From assembly GCF_900176305.1 (NCBI RefSeq), contig NZ_FWXH01000015.1, positions 1 to 64,000 of the forward strand: 64,000 nucleotides of DNA, in the 5' to 3' direction. A program made the position numbers and the translations under genes. Position 1 is the first letter of the stretch. The number at the start of each line of letters is the position of its first letter. The notes under the pieces are model-generated. The model did not search any database. It saw only the letters and a program-made list of their open reading frames with translations, and was not told the origin of the DNA. The DNA is from Clostridium acidisoli DSM 12555 (lineage in GTDB: Bacteria; Bacillota; Clostridia; Clostridiales; Clostridiaceae). This document shows positions 45,445 through 53,138 of the stretch, one piece after another.

Positions 45445-45511
45445 AAAACATCAGGCGAGCCGAACATTGTTGTGGATTTATGTCAATATAATAAACATAA
45501 ATCCATGAATA

Positions 45512-46429
45512 CTAAAGAACTGACCTCAGGAGAACACGAAAGCTGAGATGCTCATTGCGGTCGGATGGCGCATATCCGTATCGCATTGTAGTCCGACAAG
45601 CGAGCACCCCGGGGTTACCCCAGCTGCTACCACGATCGACCCGCCACGAGCCGCTCTGAGGAGATGAGAAGTCTCCCCTGATGGAACGCGGAAAGCCTTC
45701 CTCATCCCACCAATCTTCGACCCACTGGAAGACGTTCCCTGCCATATCAAGAGCACCATATGGTGACGCTCCTGCCATGAAACTGCCCACAGGCGAAGTG
45801 TAAGGGAATCCGTCGTTATACTCCAAGTCACGACCACCAAAGGCCGCCATGTGCTCGTCTAACGTCTTTCCATTGCCCATCATGATTTTATCCCCTGGAC
45901 ACGATGCATCAAGGAAGTTTGTCTTCTTAGGATCCCATACATCCCCCCAAGGATACTTCCGGCCATCGATACCTCGCGCTGCCTTCTCCCATTCTGCTTC
46001 GGATGGCAACACGAGCCCAGCCCATGTGCAGTAGGCCTTTGCGTCATCCCACGAGACCATGATCACAGGATGACAATCCGTATTCCCAACCAGCTCATCG
46101 TCGAAGTAAACTTTCTCTGGCTCCGCTCTGCCTGTTGCGGAACAAAATGCCTTAAACTGCCCACGCGTCACATCGTTGCGGCCAATCCAATAGGAATATT
46201 TCATGGGGTGGATGTGCTTTGGTTTCTCCCAGTCGGGTGCATCCGAGTCGTCAGTTCCCATGACGAAGTCGCCCGCTGTTACCGCGACCATCTCCATGTT
46301 CGAGCCGTCAGGCAACCTGAACAGGTAGAGGGGCACCTGCTTCCCGTCCGCCGCCGGCACTTTTCGGCCCGCGAGCCGGAGCCCCTCGGGCAGCTTTTCT
46401 TCATTATTTACCTGAATGATTGATTTCAT
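45512..46429 (-). CDS. SUMF1/formylglycine-generating-enzyme-fold protein (likely non-catalytic)
   Basis: A 305-aa protein of the SUMF1/FGE fold: MVAVTAGDFVMGTDD, IGRNDVTRGQFKAFC, HPVIMVSWDDAKAYCTWAG, LPSEAEWEKAARG, YPWGD, GALDMAGNVFQWVEDWW and the C-terminal VDRGSSWGN to SFRVLLRS. Real formylglycine-generating enzymes have two active-site cysteines in the RGGSW-C-x4-C stretch; here only the second (LACRTTMRYG) remains. It is more likely a binding or non-sulfatase member. No sulfatase is nearby. The gene is far richer in GC than the window and lies downstream of a two-component pair. ATG at 46429 follows AAAGGAG. Confidence 0.8.
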   Translation of the reverse strand: MKSIIQVNNEEKLPEGLRLAGRKVPAADGKQVPLYLFRLPDGSNMEMVAVTAGDFVMGTDDSDAPDWEKPKHIHPMKYSYWIGRNDVTRGQFKAFCSATGRAEPEKVYFDDELVGNTDCHPVIMVSWDDAKAYCTWAGLVLPSEAEWEKAARGIDGRKYPWGDVWDPKKTNFLDASCPGDKIMMGNGKTLDEHMAAFGGRDLEYNDGFPYTSPVGSFMAGASPYGALDMAGNVFQWVEDWWDEEGFPRSIRGDFSSPQSGSWRVDRGSSWGNPGVLACRTTMRYGYAPSDRNEHLSFRVLLRSVL

Positions 46430-46524
46430 AGTATGCACTCCTTTTTGTGGTTTATATTATCTACAGCTTTATCATAAGCCTGCAAAATAAACAGAGTGTA
46501 AATGGAATATAAACTAATATAAAC

Positions 46525-47580
46525 TCAAAGAGTGACTATAAAGTTTGTTCCTTTTCCTTTCTCGCTTTCTACACTCACAATACCACCATGCAACTCCACA
46601 ATTTTTTTTACAAGCGACAGCCCCAGCCCATTACCGCCGAGGGAACGGTCACGGGATTTATCCACTTTGTAGAATCGTTCAAAGATATGGATTTGATCTT
46701 CCGATGAGATACCTATGCCGCTGTCGGCAATGGTGCAGACAGTTTTACCATCATTTGTAGCCAGCCTAATGTGAATCGCGCCACCTTCTGGCGTAAATTT
46801 GATTGCATTATGCAGGAGATTAATCCATACTTGGGAAAGAAGTTCCTCGTCGGCGGAAACGGTTACTTTGTCGAGATCTGCTGTTATAGATATGTTTTTT
46901 TTCGACCATTGCGGATCAAGTAAAATCACCGCGTTTTGCAATTGTTTGTCTAAGTGAAATTGACTGATGGACAGCGGGGCGACACCGGAATCCAGCGAGG
47001 AGAGTTTCAGTAAATTTGAACTTAATTTTGACAGGCGGACACTTTCGGATTTGATAATATGAAGGTAGTGCTTCCGCTGCGCAGGTGTAAGCGCGTCATT
47101 TTCCAAAAGTGTCACATAACCGCTGATAGATGTGAGCGGAGATTGTATTTCATGGGAAACATTTGAAACAAAATCCTGCCGCAGAGTTTCCATGGATCCA
47201 AGATCTTTTGCCATTTTATTTATGCTATCGACAAGTTCACGTTGCTCCCCGAAGTCTTTCGGGTTGAGAAATACGCTAAACTCCCCACGCGCAATCCTGC
47301 TCATTGCATCTGAAGCAATCATAAAAAATCTATCTTGCAACCAGCCATGCTTTTTTCCTTGCCTAGAATGTTGGAGTATAAAGAAAAATACGAAAAATTC
47401 CAACGATAGTAAAGAAAGTGATATGAATGCGCAAATCATAAATGCTACCAGTTCTGATGGAAAGCCTGTTGTTTTGAAAAATAGCATTGTTAGAAAATAC
47501 CCTGTCGTGAACGCACTGACAATGCAGAACAGACACCAAAGCAGCCAGCTAAGTGTTTGAAACCATTTTTGCTTTTTCAT
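46525..47580 (-). CDS. Sensor histidine kinase (transposon cargo)
   Basis: A 351-aa kinase: two helices (about 10-32 and 43-70) with a very short external loop, a HAMP-like linker, dimerisation domain with FVSNVSHEIQSPLTS (His143), N-box WINLLHNAIKFTPEG, G1 ADSGIGIS and G2 GGNGLGLSLVKKIV. The small sensor suggests membrane-internal or partner-derived signals. Its ATG overlaps the regulator stop, with GGAGGTGA upstream. Base composition is near 50% GC by eye, unlike its neighbours, which implies recent transfer. Confidence 0.92.
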   Translation of the reverse strand: MKKQKWFQTLSWLLWCLFCIVSAFTTGYFLTMLFFKTTGFPSELVAFMICAFISLSLLSLEFFVFFFILQHSRQGKKHGWLQDRFFMIASDAMSRIARGEFSVFLNPKDFGEQRELVDSINKMAKDLGSMETLRQDFVSNVSHEIQSPLTSISGYVTLLENDALTPAQRKHYLHIIKSESVRLSKLSSNLLKLSSLDSGVAPLSISQFHLDKQLQNAVILLDPQWSKKNISITADLDKVTVSADEELLSQVWINLLHNAIKFTPEGGAIHIRLATNDGKTVCTIADSGIGISSEDQIHIFERFYKVDKSRDRSLGGNGLGLSLVKKIVELHGGIVSVESEKGKGTNFIVTL

Positions 47581-48257
47581 ATCGTCACCTCCAACCGATA
47601 GCCAATGCCCCGAATGGCGATAATTTTAAACCCGTATTGTTCTACTGGAAATCTCTCGCGTAAACGATTGATATGAACATCCAATGTCCTCTCGTTTCCC
47701 TCAAAATCATAGCCCCATATGTCCTGAATAAAATTATTCCGTGAGATTATTTTACCCTGCGAGCGGGCGAGCTTATAAAGAACAGCAAACTCTTTCAGTG
47801 GAATATCCTCGATACGCTCGCTGCCCATATAAATCGTATGGCTGCTGTTATCAACCGTTAGCTTTCCGACACTCGAAACCTCAGAAAAAGGGACTTTATA
47901 CCGCCGGAACAGTGCCTTCACTCTTATAATAAGCTCTGCCGGTTCAAACGGCTTGGTTAGGTAATCATCTGTCCCAAGTTTATAGCCCTTGACTTTTTTA
48001 CTTATATCATCCATGGCTGTCAGCATGAGTATCGGCATGTCCTCATAATATTTCCGAAGTTTCCGGCACAATTCAAAGCCGTCCATATCCGGCATCAAAA
48101 GGTCAATGACACAAAGGTCAGGGTTTGTGTCTGTCATTTTTCGTAGAGCGTCCCGTCCATCGGACGCTTCAAAAGTGATAAAGCCCTCATTTTTGAGTAT
48201 CGTGCTTACAAGTTCACATATATACGGATCATCATCAACAATCATGACGGTATTCAT
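47577..48257 (-). CDS. OmpR-family response regulator (transposon cargo)
   Basis: A 226-aa regulator with acidic pocket DDD at 8-10, phospho-acceptor Asp52 in CVIDLLMPDMDG, switch residues in LTAMDD and TKPFEPAEL, and a winged-helix domain (about 130-226) with ISRNNFIQDIWGYDFEGNERTLDVHINRLRERF. The ATG at 48257 follows AAAGGAGGA; a TTG at 48278 is not needed. Cotranscribed with the kinase. The likely target is the SUMF1 gene downstream, by position only. GC-rich as the kinase. Confidence 0.92.
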   Translation of the reverse strand: MNTVMIVDDDPYICELVSTILKNEGFITFEASDGRDALRKMTDTNPDLCVIDLLMPDMDGFELCRKLRKYYEDMPILMLTAMDDISKKVKGYKLGTDDYLTKPFEPAELIIRVKALFRRYKVPFSEVSSVGKLTVDNSSHTIYMGSERIEDIPLKEFAVLYKLARSQGKIISRNNFIQDIWGYDFEGNERTLDVHINRLRERFPVEQYGFKIIAIRGIGYRLEVTI

Positions 48258-48336
48258 CCCAACTCCTCCTTTTCTCAAATAGTTATTTTCATTTTAGCAC
48301 ACAAATATAAACGGATGATAAACTGATACACAATTA

Positions 48337-48603
48337 TTATATGCCACTTTGTTTTTTATCAACTGCACCTCTAGTTACTAAGGCATGTACATGTGGATTC
48401 AATTTTTAATCTCCACAAAAAGTATGAATTACTGCAATTACTCCAGCTTCATAATTAGAGCCTTTCTTTTTATTGTACCAATACTTAATCACCTCGTTTA
48501 CTCCATCTTGTAATTTCTTTAACAATTCTCTTTTAGAATAAAAATAATTTTTAAGTTCCTCTGGTAATATAAGTGCACTGTGTCGATGTACAAATCTTAG
48601 CAT
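48337..48603 (-). pseudogene. IS91-like (Y2) transposase fragment
   Basis: The frame reads FVHRHSALILPEELKNYF, then YYN-rich helix sequence and AGVIAVIHTFCGD, an in-frame TAA (48406-48408), and continues KLNPHVHALVTRGAVD. This is the central region of Y2/IS91-family transposases (HRH-F-LPEELR, then HTFG-D-L-NPHVH-L), the zone before the catalytic tyrosines, which are missing. Both ends are lost as well as the reading frame. AT-rich, unlike the adjacent cargo. Confidence 0.7.
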
Positions 48604-48743
48604 ATTCTTCGGTACCTTATTTCAATATTTATTTTTTAATTCATTATGATTATTATTTAATATATCTTTTACTGTTATTTTTTATTTCATCATAATATCT
48701 ATATTTTATTGGTTATTCACAGAGCGTCTAATGATATAATTTC

Positions 48744-48946
48744 CTAAAGAACAAGAAAATCTGATGTCATAACTATTGGCAATAATAGCTATTGATCCTT
48801 TATATCCATAACATTTTCTTAAAAATCTAATATGTAAAAGATACATCCTTAATTTTAATCCAAGATACATATTCTTTTCCTATACCGCTTCCTCTGCCTT
48901 CTGTAATCCTCATTTTAATATCTTGTTGTCTTTTTCTTTTAGCCAT
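48744..48946 (-). pseudogene. tnsA: tnsA fragment (Tn7-like transposition endonuclease)
   Basis: ATG at 48946 with GGAA upstream opens MAKRKRQQDIK, ITEGRGSGIGKEYVSWIKIKDV, then TAG at 48827-48829. It corresponds to the TnsA N-terminus (MAKANSSFSEVQIARRIKEG, RGQGHGKDYIPWLTVQEV in Escherichia coli Tn7). About 45 bases further on, another frame gives IVMTSDFLVL, matching the later TnsA stretch QVMSTDFLV around a catalytic Asp. So the central part and everything after it are deleted. Direction and place, just inside the right end and pointing away from glmS, are those of Tn7. Confidence 0.8.
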
Positions 48947-48964
48947 CCTTCCATTTCCTTAAAG

Positions 48965-49005
48965 AAAAAAGGCTAGACATTTTTACTTTCTTAAAATGTC
49001 TAGCC
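48965..49005 (-). terminator. Terminator between glmS/right end and tnsA
   Basis: GGCTAGACATTTT and AAAATGTCTAGCC pair around a 9-base loop, and six Ts follow on the minus strand. It stops glmS transcription before the element. Tn7 itself carries a hairpin at the equivalent position between its right end and tnsA. Confidence 0.85.
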
Positions 49006-49077
49006 TATATGACTTCTTATTACTATATTCATAATGCTCTACATTATAAATATAGCCTTACCATTTTTTTTGATTTT

Positions 49078-49155
49078 AATCAAACTTTATTACGAATAAT
49101 CAATCTTTATTATAAATGATCAAACTTTATTTCAAATCAACATCAAACTTTATTT
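49078..49155 (-). repeat. Four TnsB-site-like repeats, right end
   Basis: On the minus strand AATAAAGTTTGAT occurs three times and AATAAAGATTGAT once, at 23-, 20- and 20-bp intervals. The outermost copy ends its AATAAAG 18 nt from the TGT terminus at 49165. The number, spacing and core AATAAAG agree with the right end of Tn7. Confidence 0.75.
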
Positions 49156-49166
49156 CAAAACTACAC

Positions 49167-50996
49167 CTATTCAACTGTAACTGACTTAGCCAAATTCCTT
49201 GGTTTGTCAACGTCACAACCTTTTGCAATTGAAATATAGTATGAAAGAAGTTGAAGTGGAATTATTGCAAGTATTGGAGCTAATAGAGGATTAACCTCAG
49301 GAAGATACATTGCCCCATCACATGTTTTTTCAACATTTTCATTTCCTTTTAATGCAACAGCTAACACCTTTGCACCTCTTGTCTTAACTTCTTTTATATT
49401 GCTAACCATTTTTTCAAATAAATCAGGTTGCGTTGCAACAGCTATTACTACTGTTCCAAATTCAATAAGAGCTATTGGTCCATGTTTAAGTTCTCCACCA
49501 GCATATGCTTCTGAATGGATATAAGAAATTTCTTTAAGTTTTAATGAGCCTTCCATAGCTACAGCATAGTCAAGTCCTCTTCCTAAATAGAACATATCAG
49601 TTTCTTCAAAATGATCTTTAGCAAACTTCTTTATGACATCTTGATGTTCTAATACTTCTTTTTCTTTTTCAGGAAGTTCAAGCATATCTTTTTTTATAAC
49701 TTCTATTTCTTCATCTGTTAAAGTTCCTTTGTTTTTAGCAAAATATAATGCTATTATATACATTGCTACAAGTTGAGTTGTATATGCTTTTGTTGATGCA
49801 ACTGCAATTTCAGGTCCTGCCCATGTGTAAAGTACATCATCTGCTTCTCTTGATACTGTGCTCCCAACTACATTTGTTACCGCAATAACTCTTGCCCCTT
49901 CATTTTTAGCAAGTCTCATTGCAGCCAATGTGTCTGCAGTTTCTCCTGATTGACTAACAACTATCATTAGCGTATTTTTATCTATAATTGGATTTCTATA
50001 TCTAAATTCTGATGCTATATCAACTTCAACTGGTATTCTTGCAAGTTTTTCAATCACATATTTTCCAACTATTCCAGCATGATAAGCTGTTCCACATGCA
50101 ACTATATAAACCTTGTTAAATTTATCAATTTGCTCCTTTGTTAAATTTATTTTATCCAGTTTTATATCTTCACCTAATATTATTCTTGAAGTCATTGTAT
50201 CCTTTGTAACCTTTGGTTGTTCATGAATTTCTTTAAGCATAAAGTGGTCATATCCAGATTTTTCTGCAGCATCTGCATCCCAAGTTACATGGTATACTTC
50301 TTTTTCAATCTTCTCTTTGTTTTCATCTAATATTTCAACACCATTTTCACTAAGCACTACAAATTCATTGTCTTCTAAGAAATATACATCTCTTGTCTCA
50401 TTTAAAACTGCTGGTATATCTGATGCTATAAAATTTTCGTCTTTATTTAATCCAACTATAAGTGGACAATCTTTTCTTACTGCAACAATTTTGTTAGGAT
50501 CATTTAGTGAAACTATTCCAAGAGCATAACTTCCTTGAAGTTTCTTTACCGCCTTTATTGATGCATCAACTATGTCTCCTTCATAGTAGTAATCAATTAA
50601 ATGAGGCACTACTTCAGTATCCGTATCCGTTATAAATTTATATCCTTTTTCTATTAACCATTCTCTAAGTTCTATATAATTTTCAATTATTCCATTGTGA
50701 ACAACGGCAATTGTTCCTGTTCTATTAATATGAGGATGTGAATTCAACACAGATGGTGCTCCATGAGTTGCCCATCTAGTATGACCAATACCTATATTTC
50801 CTTTTATAGGAGATTCTTTTAATTTTTCTTCCAAATTAAAAAGTCTTCCCTTAACTTTTTGAACTTCTAATTTTCCATTACTATTTATTACTGCAATTCC
50901 TGCTGAATCATAACCTCTATACTCTAATTTTTCAAGACCTTTAACTAAAAGGTCTGCGGCATTTCTCTTTCCTACATATCCAACTATTCCACACAT
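49167..50996 (-). CDS. glmS: Glutamine-fructose-6-phosphate aminotransferase
   Basis: GlmS makes glucosamine 6-phosphate from fructose 6-phosphate and glutamine, the entry to peptidoglycan amino sugars. The 609-aa protein starts MCGIVGYVGKRNAAD with the N-terminal nucleophile Cys, has the glutaminase domain (to about 220: HTRWATHGAPS, HNGIIENY) and two SIS isomerase domains, ending NLAKSVTVE. The ATG at 50996 is required to expose Cys as residue 2 after Met removal and follows GAGAGGAAG. Expression is controlled by the ribozyme upstream. The 3' end is the Tn7 attachment region and abuts the remnant element. Confidence 0.97.
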   Translation of the reverse strand: MCGIVGYVGKRNAADLLVKGLEKLEYRGYDSAGIAVINSNGKLEVQKVKGRLFNLEEKLKESPIKGNIGIGHTRWATHGAPSVLNSHPHINRTGTIAVVHNGIIENYIELREWLIEKGYKFITDTDTEVVPHLIDYYYEGDIVDASIKAVKKLQGSYALGIVSLNDPNKIVAVRKDCPLIVGLNKDENFIASDIPAVLNETRDVYFLEDNEFVVLSENGVEILDENKEKIEKEVYHVTWDADAAEKSGYDHFMLKEIHEQPKVTKDTMTSRIILGEDIKLDKINLTKEQIDKFNKVYIVACGTAYHAGIVGKYVIEKLARIPVEVDIASEFRYRNPIIDKNTLMIVVSQSGETADTLAAMRLAKNEGARVIAVTNVVGSTVSREADDVLYTWAGPEIAVASTKAYTTQLVAMYIIALYFAKNKGTLTDEEIEVIKKDMLELPEKEKEVLEHQDVIKKFAKDHFEETDMFYLGRGLDYAVAMEGSLKLKEISYIHSEAYAGGELKHGPIALIEFGTVVIAVATQPDLFEKMVSNIKEVKTRGAKVLAVALKGNENVEKTCDGAMYLPEVNPLLAPILAIIPLQLLSYYISIAKGCDVDKPRNLAKSVTVE

Positions 50997-51090
50997 AAAA
51001 ATCTTCCTCTCTTTTTTGCGCACAAAAAAAACTTAGTAACTTTAAAAATTTTTTAAAATTTACTAATACCTTAGTGCTATATTTAGGTTT

Positions 51091-51350
51091 TTACACCAGA
51101 CTAATATTGTCCCAAAAATCACTTTTTGGTTTTGTTAGCCGTTTACGGTAGTGTGATACCGTGGGGCACCCGCCGAAGAGTTCGATTCTCCCCATCCTCG
51201 TCAAGTTAAGTGACATTCCAAAGCTTCGATTTGGTTAATGGAACTTACTCAGCTGTGCTGAGTTTACTTTACAAAACAAATCTTTGATTTGATTAGTGAA
51301 ATTTACTCAGCTATACTGAGTTTCCACTTAATTACTTAACTCCTGGCGCT
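51091..51350 (-). ncRNA. glmS self-cleaving ribozyme
   Basis: On the minus strand the RNA starts AGCGCCAGGAGTTAAGT, with cleavage expected between 51350 and 51349, and holds the core motifs CTTGACGAGG, CTTCGGCGGGTGCCCCACGG and CACTACCGTAAACGG. P1 is AGTTAAGT/ACTTAACT, P4 is GGCTAA/TTAGTC around the CCAAAAA-GTGA-TTTTTGG hairpin. Glucosamine 6-phosphate is the cofactor; cleavage leads to decay of glmS mRNA. P1 is interrupted by about 115 nt made of two related 58-60-nt units (51271-51330, 51213-51270). A TATAAT sits 11 bp upstream of the cleavage site. Confidence 0.95.
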
Positions 51351-51489
51351 TTAAAATTTTTATTATATTTGCACCTCCTTATAATTCTATACACTACATT
51401 ATATTAACAACATACTCATTAGTCAACTTGTACTTATTAATATTAATAATAAATTCACCTTTTAAAGCAAATGTTATGACATAATTTAA

Positions 51490-51820
51490 AGAAATTACAA
51501 ATTAACTGGTTAAAGCTTTTTACGCTATGCGTGCGAAAAATCTTTGAACTTAAATTTAAAATCTAGAGTATTTTATCCCTCATTTTTTGACCAAAGGTCG
51601 TGGTGTTTATCGTATAAATATTTATTAACATATTGTAGAGTTATCTTTAGATACTAAGATATATAAATTTAAATTCACCATTTTTCTGACGTAGGAGGAA
51701 AAATTTCCTTTACCTGTTACGTAAGTAACTTCTCTCACCTTTGACGGCTTTAGCATCGTCAAATCTTTCATCTAGCCGAAGGCTTTCTTTAGTCTTTGCT
51801 TCGCAATTTCTAACTATTAC
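51490..51820 (+). repeat. MITE-like dispersed repeat, copy 3
   Basis: About 331 bp in the orientation of copy 2: TGGTTAAAGCTTTTTAC, GCGAAAAATCTTTGAACTTA, GACCAAAGGTCGTGGTGTT, GGAGGAAAAATTTCC, ACCTGTTACGT and the right terminus GCTTCGCAATTTCTAACTA. It lies between the glmS promoter and the LCP gene. The left terminal repeat is eroded. Bases 51351-51489 and 51821-51958 hold the promoters of the flanking genes. Confidence 0.75.
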
Positions 51821-51879
51821 GAAAATCTATATAAGCATACTATTAAAGTCATAATTAAATTACCAATTTTTTATATTTA

Positions 51880-51908
51880 TTGACATACTTTTTGTGTAAA
51901 TGTATCAT
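51880..51908 (+). promoter_or_regulatory. Sigma-A promoter of the LCP gene
   Basis: TTGACA (51880-51885), 17-bp spacer, TATCAT (51903-51908). Transcription should start near 51915, leaving a leader of about 45 nt before the gene at 51959. It begins 60 bp beyond the repeat copy 3. Confidence 0.8.
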
Positions 51909-51958
51909 ATAGATTGGACAATTATTTACACAAAAAATATTAGGTGGAGGAGCACTCT

Positions 51959-53008
51959 ATGAAAAATAAAAATGTAAAGAAAACACATAAGAAAATTATT
52001 ATTATTCCTATAGTTATACTTATTATTTTAGCAATAGTAGGTGGAGGCACTTTTTTCTTCATCAATAGCAAGTTATCAAAGGTAAACGGTGTTAACATAT
52101 CAAAAAAACCGTCTGATCTTGGAATAAACTCACAAAATTTTGATGATACTTCTATTGATAAAAACTATACTAATATCCTGCTTTTAGGTGTGGACTCACG
52201 TGATCCTAAGGTTGATCCTGGTCTTACAGATTCAATAATGATTTTATCCATTGATAAAGCTCATAAAAAAGTAAAATTAACTTCACTTATGAGGGACATG
52301 CTTATTGATAACATACAAGGCGAAGGAGCTACTGCTGGAACAAATAAGGATAGAATAAATGTTATATACAAGCAAGGCGGTGGCGGACAGGCTGGCGGAC
52401 AATATGCTATTAAAGCAATCAATAGTAATTTTGACATGAATATTAAGGATTATATAAAAGTTGATTTTGGAGATTTTGACAAGATAGTAGATGCAGTTGG
52501 TGGAGTTGATATTGACATTTCAGAAGATGAAGTAAAGGTAGCAAATAATTATATAAAAGAAGTTGCAGGACTTGAAGGAATCAGCAATCCTCCTTATTTA
52601 ACTCACGGTGGACTTCAACATTTGAATGGTATACAAGCCTTAGGTTATTGTAGAATAAGATATGTTGGCGCTGAGGACTTCCAAAGAACTGAAAGACAGA
52701 GAACAGTTCTAACTGCTGTTTTTAAAAAGCTATCCACACTAGGCATTACTGAGGCTTCTTCAATGCTAGATACAATTTTACCTAATATTGAAACTTCACT
52801 TTCTAGCACAGATATGCTTTCTGATGCTTCTTATGTAATTTTAAATAAAATAAATACGATAGATCAATTTAGATTGCCTGAGGACAAGCCAGGATATAAT
52901 TACAGTACCTACATAAATGGAACTTATTTTTTAGGCTGGAACAAGGCTGCTAATAATGCGGATTTGCACAAGTTTATATTTGAAACTGATGCTAATAAAA
53001 TAAAATAA
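51959..53008 (+). CDS. LytR-CpsA-Psr family cell-wall ligase
   Basis: LCP enzymes transfer teichoic acids or other glycopolymers from undecaprenyl pyrophosphate to peptidoglycan on the outside of the membrane. The 349-aa protein has a short basic N-terminus, one membrane helix (about 14-36) and the LCP domain with NILLLGVDSRD, LTDSIMILSID, LTSLMRDML, VDAVGGVDID and YCRIRYVGAEDFQRTERQR, which carry the conserved Arg and Asp ligands for the pyrophosphate. The ATG at 51959 follows GGAGGAG; a GTG at 51944 overlaps that site. Single-gene unit. Confidence 0.92.
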   Translation: MKNKNVKKTHKKIIIIPIVILIILAIVGGGTFFFINSKLSKVNGVNISKKPSDLGINSQNFDDTSIDKNYTNILLLGVDSRDPKVDPGLTDSIMILSIDKAHKKVKLTSLMRDMLIDNIQGEGATAGTNKDRINVIYKQGGGGQAGGQYAIKAINSNFDMNIKDYIKVDFGDFDKIVDAVGGVDIDISEDEVKVANNYIKEVAGLEGISNPPYLTHGGLQHLNGIQALGYCRIRYVGAEDFQRTERQRTVLTAVFKKLSTLGITEASSMLDTILPNIETSLSSTDMLSDASYVILNKINTIDQFRLPEDKPGYNYSTYINGTYFLGWNKAANNADLHKFIFETDANKIK

Positions 53009-53028
53009 ATTGCCTGTAGCAATAACCG

Positions 53029-53066
53029 AGAGGTTGGTGAACGATTATTTCATTCACCAACCTCTT
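53029..53066. terminator. Hairpin between LCP and phosphonate operon (bidirectional)
   Basis: AGAGGTTGGTGAA pairs perfectly with TTCACCAACCTCT around a 11-base loop, 21 bp after the LCP stop and about 70 bp after the end of the leftward phosphonate operon. A strong U-tract is lacking on either side, but the stem is long and GC-containing. Confidence 0.65.
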
Positions 53067-53138
53067 ATCGCATACTTCGTAGCAAAGTCAAACTAATCAA
53101 TTTATAATTACTCATAATGTCTTCTTCCTTATAATTGA

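Larger units (their letters stand above)
45420..49165 (-). mobile_element. Remnant Tn7-like transposon at the 3' end of glmS
   Basis: A 3,746-bp segment with TGT at both outer ends. In each end AATAAAG finishes exactly 18 nt from the terminus and continues into TTTGAT, the same spacing as Escherichia coli Tn7, whose TnsB sites read ACAATAAAGTCTTAAACT. The right end has four such sites with 20-23-bp spacing, the left end one clear site. The right end starts one base past the glmS stop, and inside it come a hairpin terminator and a tnsA fragment in the canonical Tn7 orientation. tnsB, tnsC and tnsD/E are missing, so it is not autonomous. Five-bp target duplications are not identical (TTCAA left, CCTAT right). 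Confidence 0.78.

Noticed and set aside
45282-45467. 61-codon minus-strand frame over direct repeat B
   Set aside because: It crosses the Tn7-like border and a hairpin, so cannot be an intact old gene; no start signal.
46070-46423. 117-codon plus-strand frame in the GC-rich cargo
   Set aside because: Shadow of the SUMF1-fold gene; high GC lengthens spurious open frames there.
49078-49155. CRISPR-like short regularly spaced repeats
   Set aside because: Four copies of only about 14 bp with 6-9 bp between them; spacing and context fit transposase binding sites, and no cas gene is present.
40432-49165. One single island covering both the Bce-like module and the GC-rich cargo
   Set aside because: Base composition differs sharply (AT-rich Bce module versus GC-rich cargo) and transposon-end motifs are found only at 45420 and 49165.
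48964-49166. Simple host terminator only after glmS
   Set aside because: The hairpin does act as terminator, but its distance from glmS and the repeats in between are better explained as part of the inserted element.
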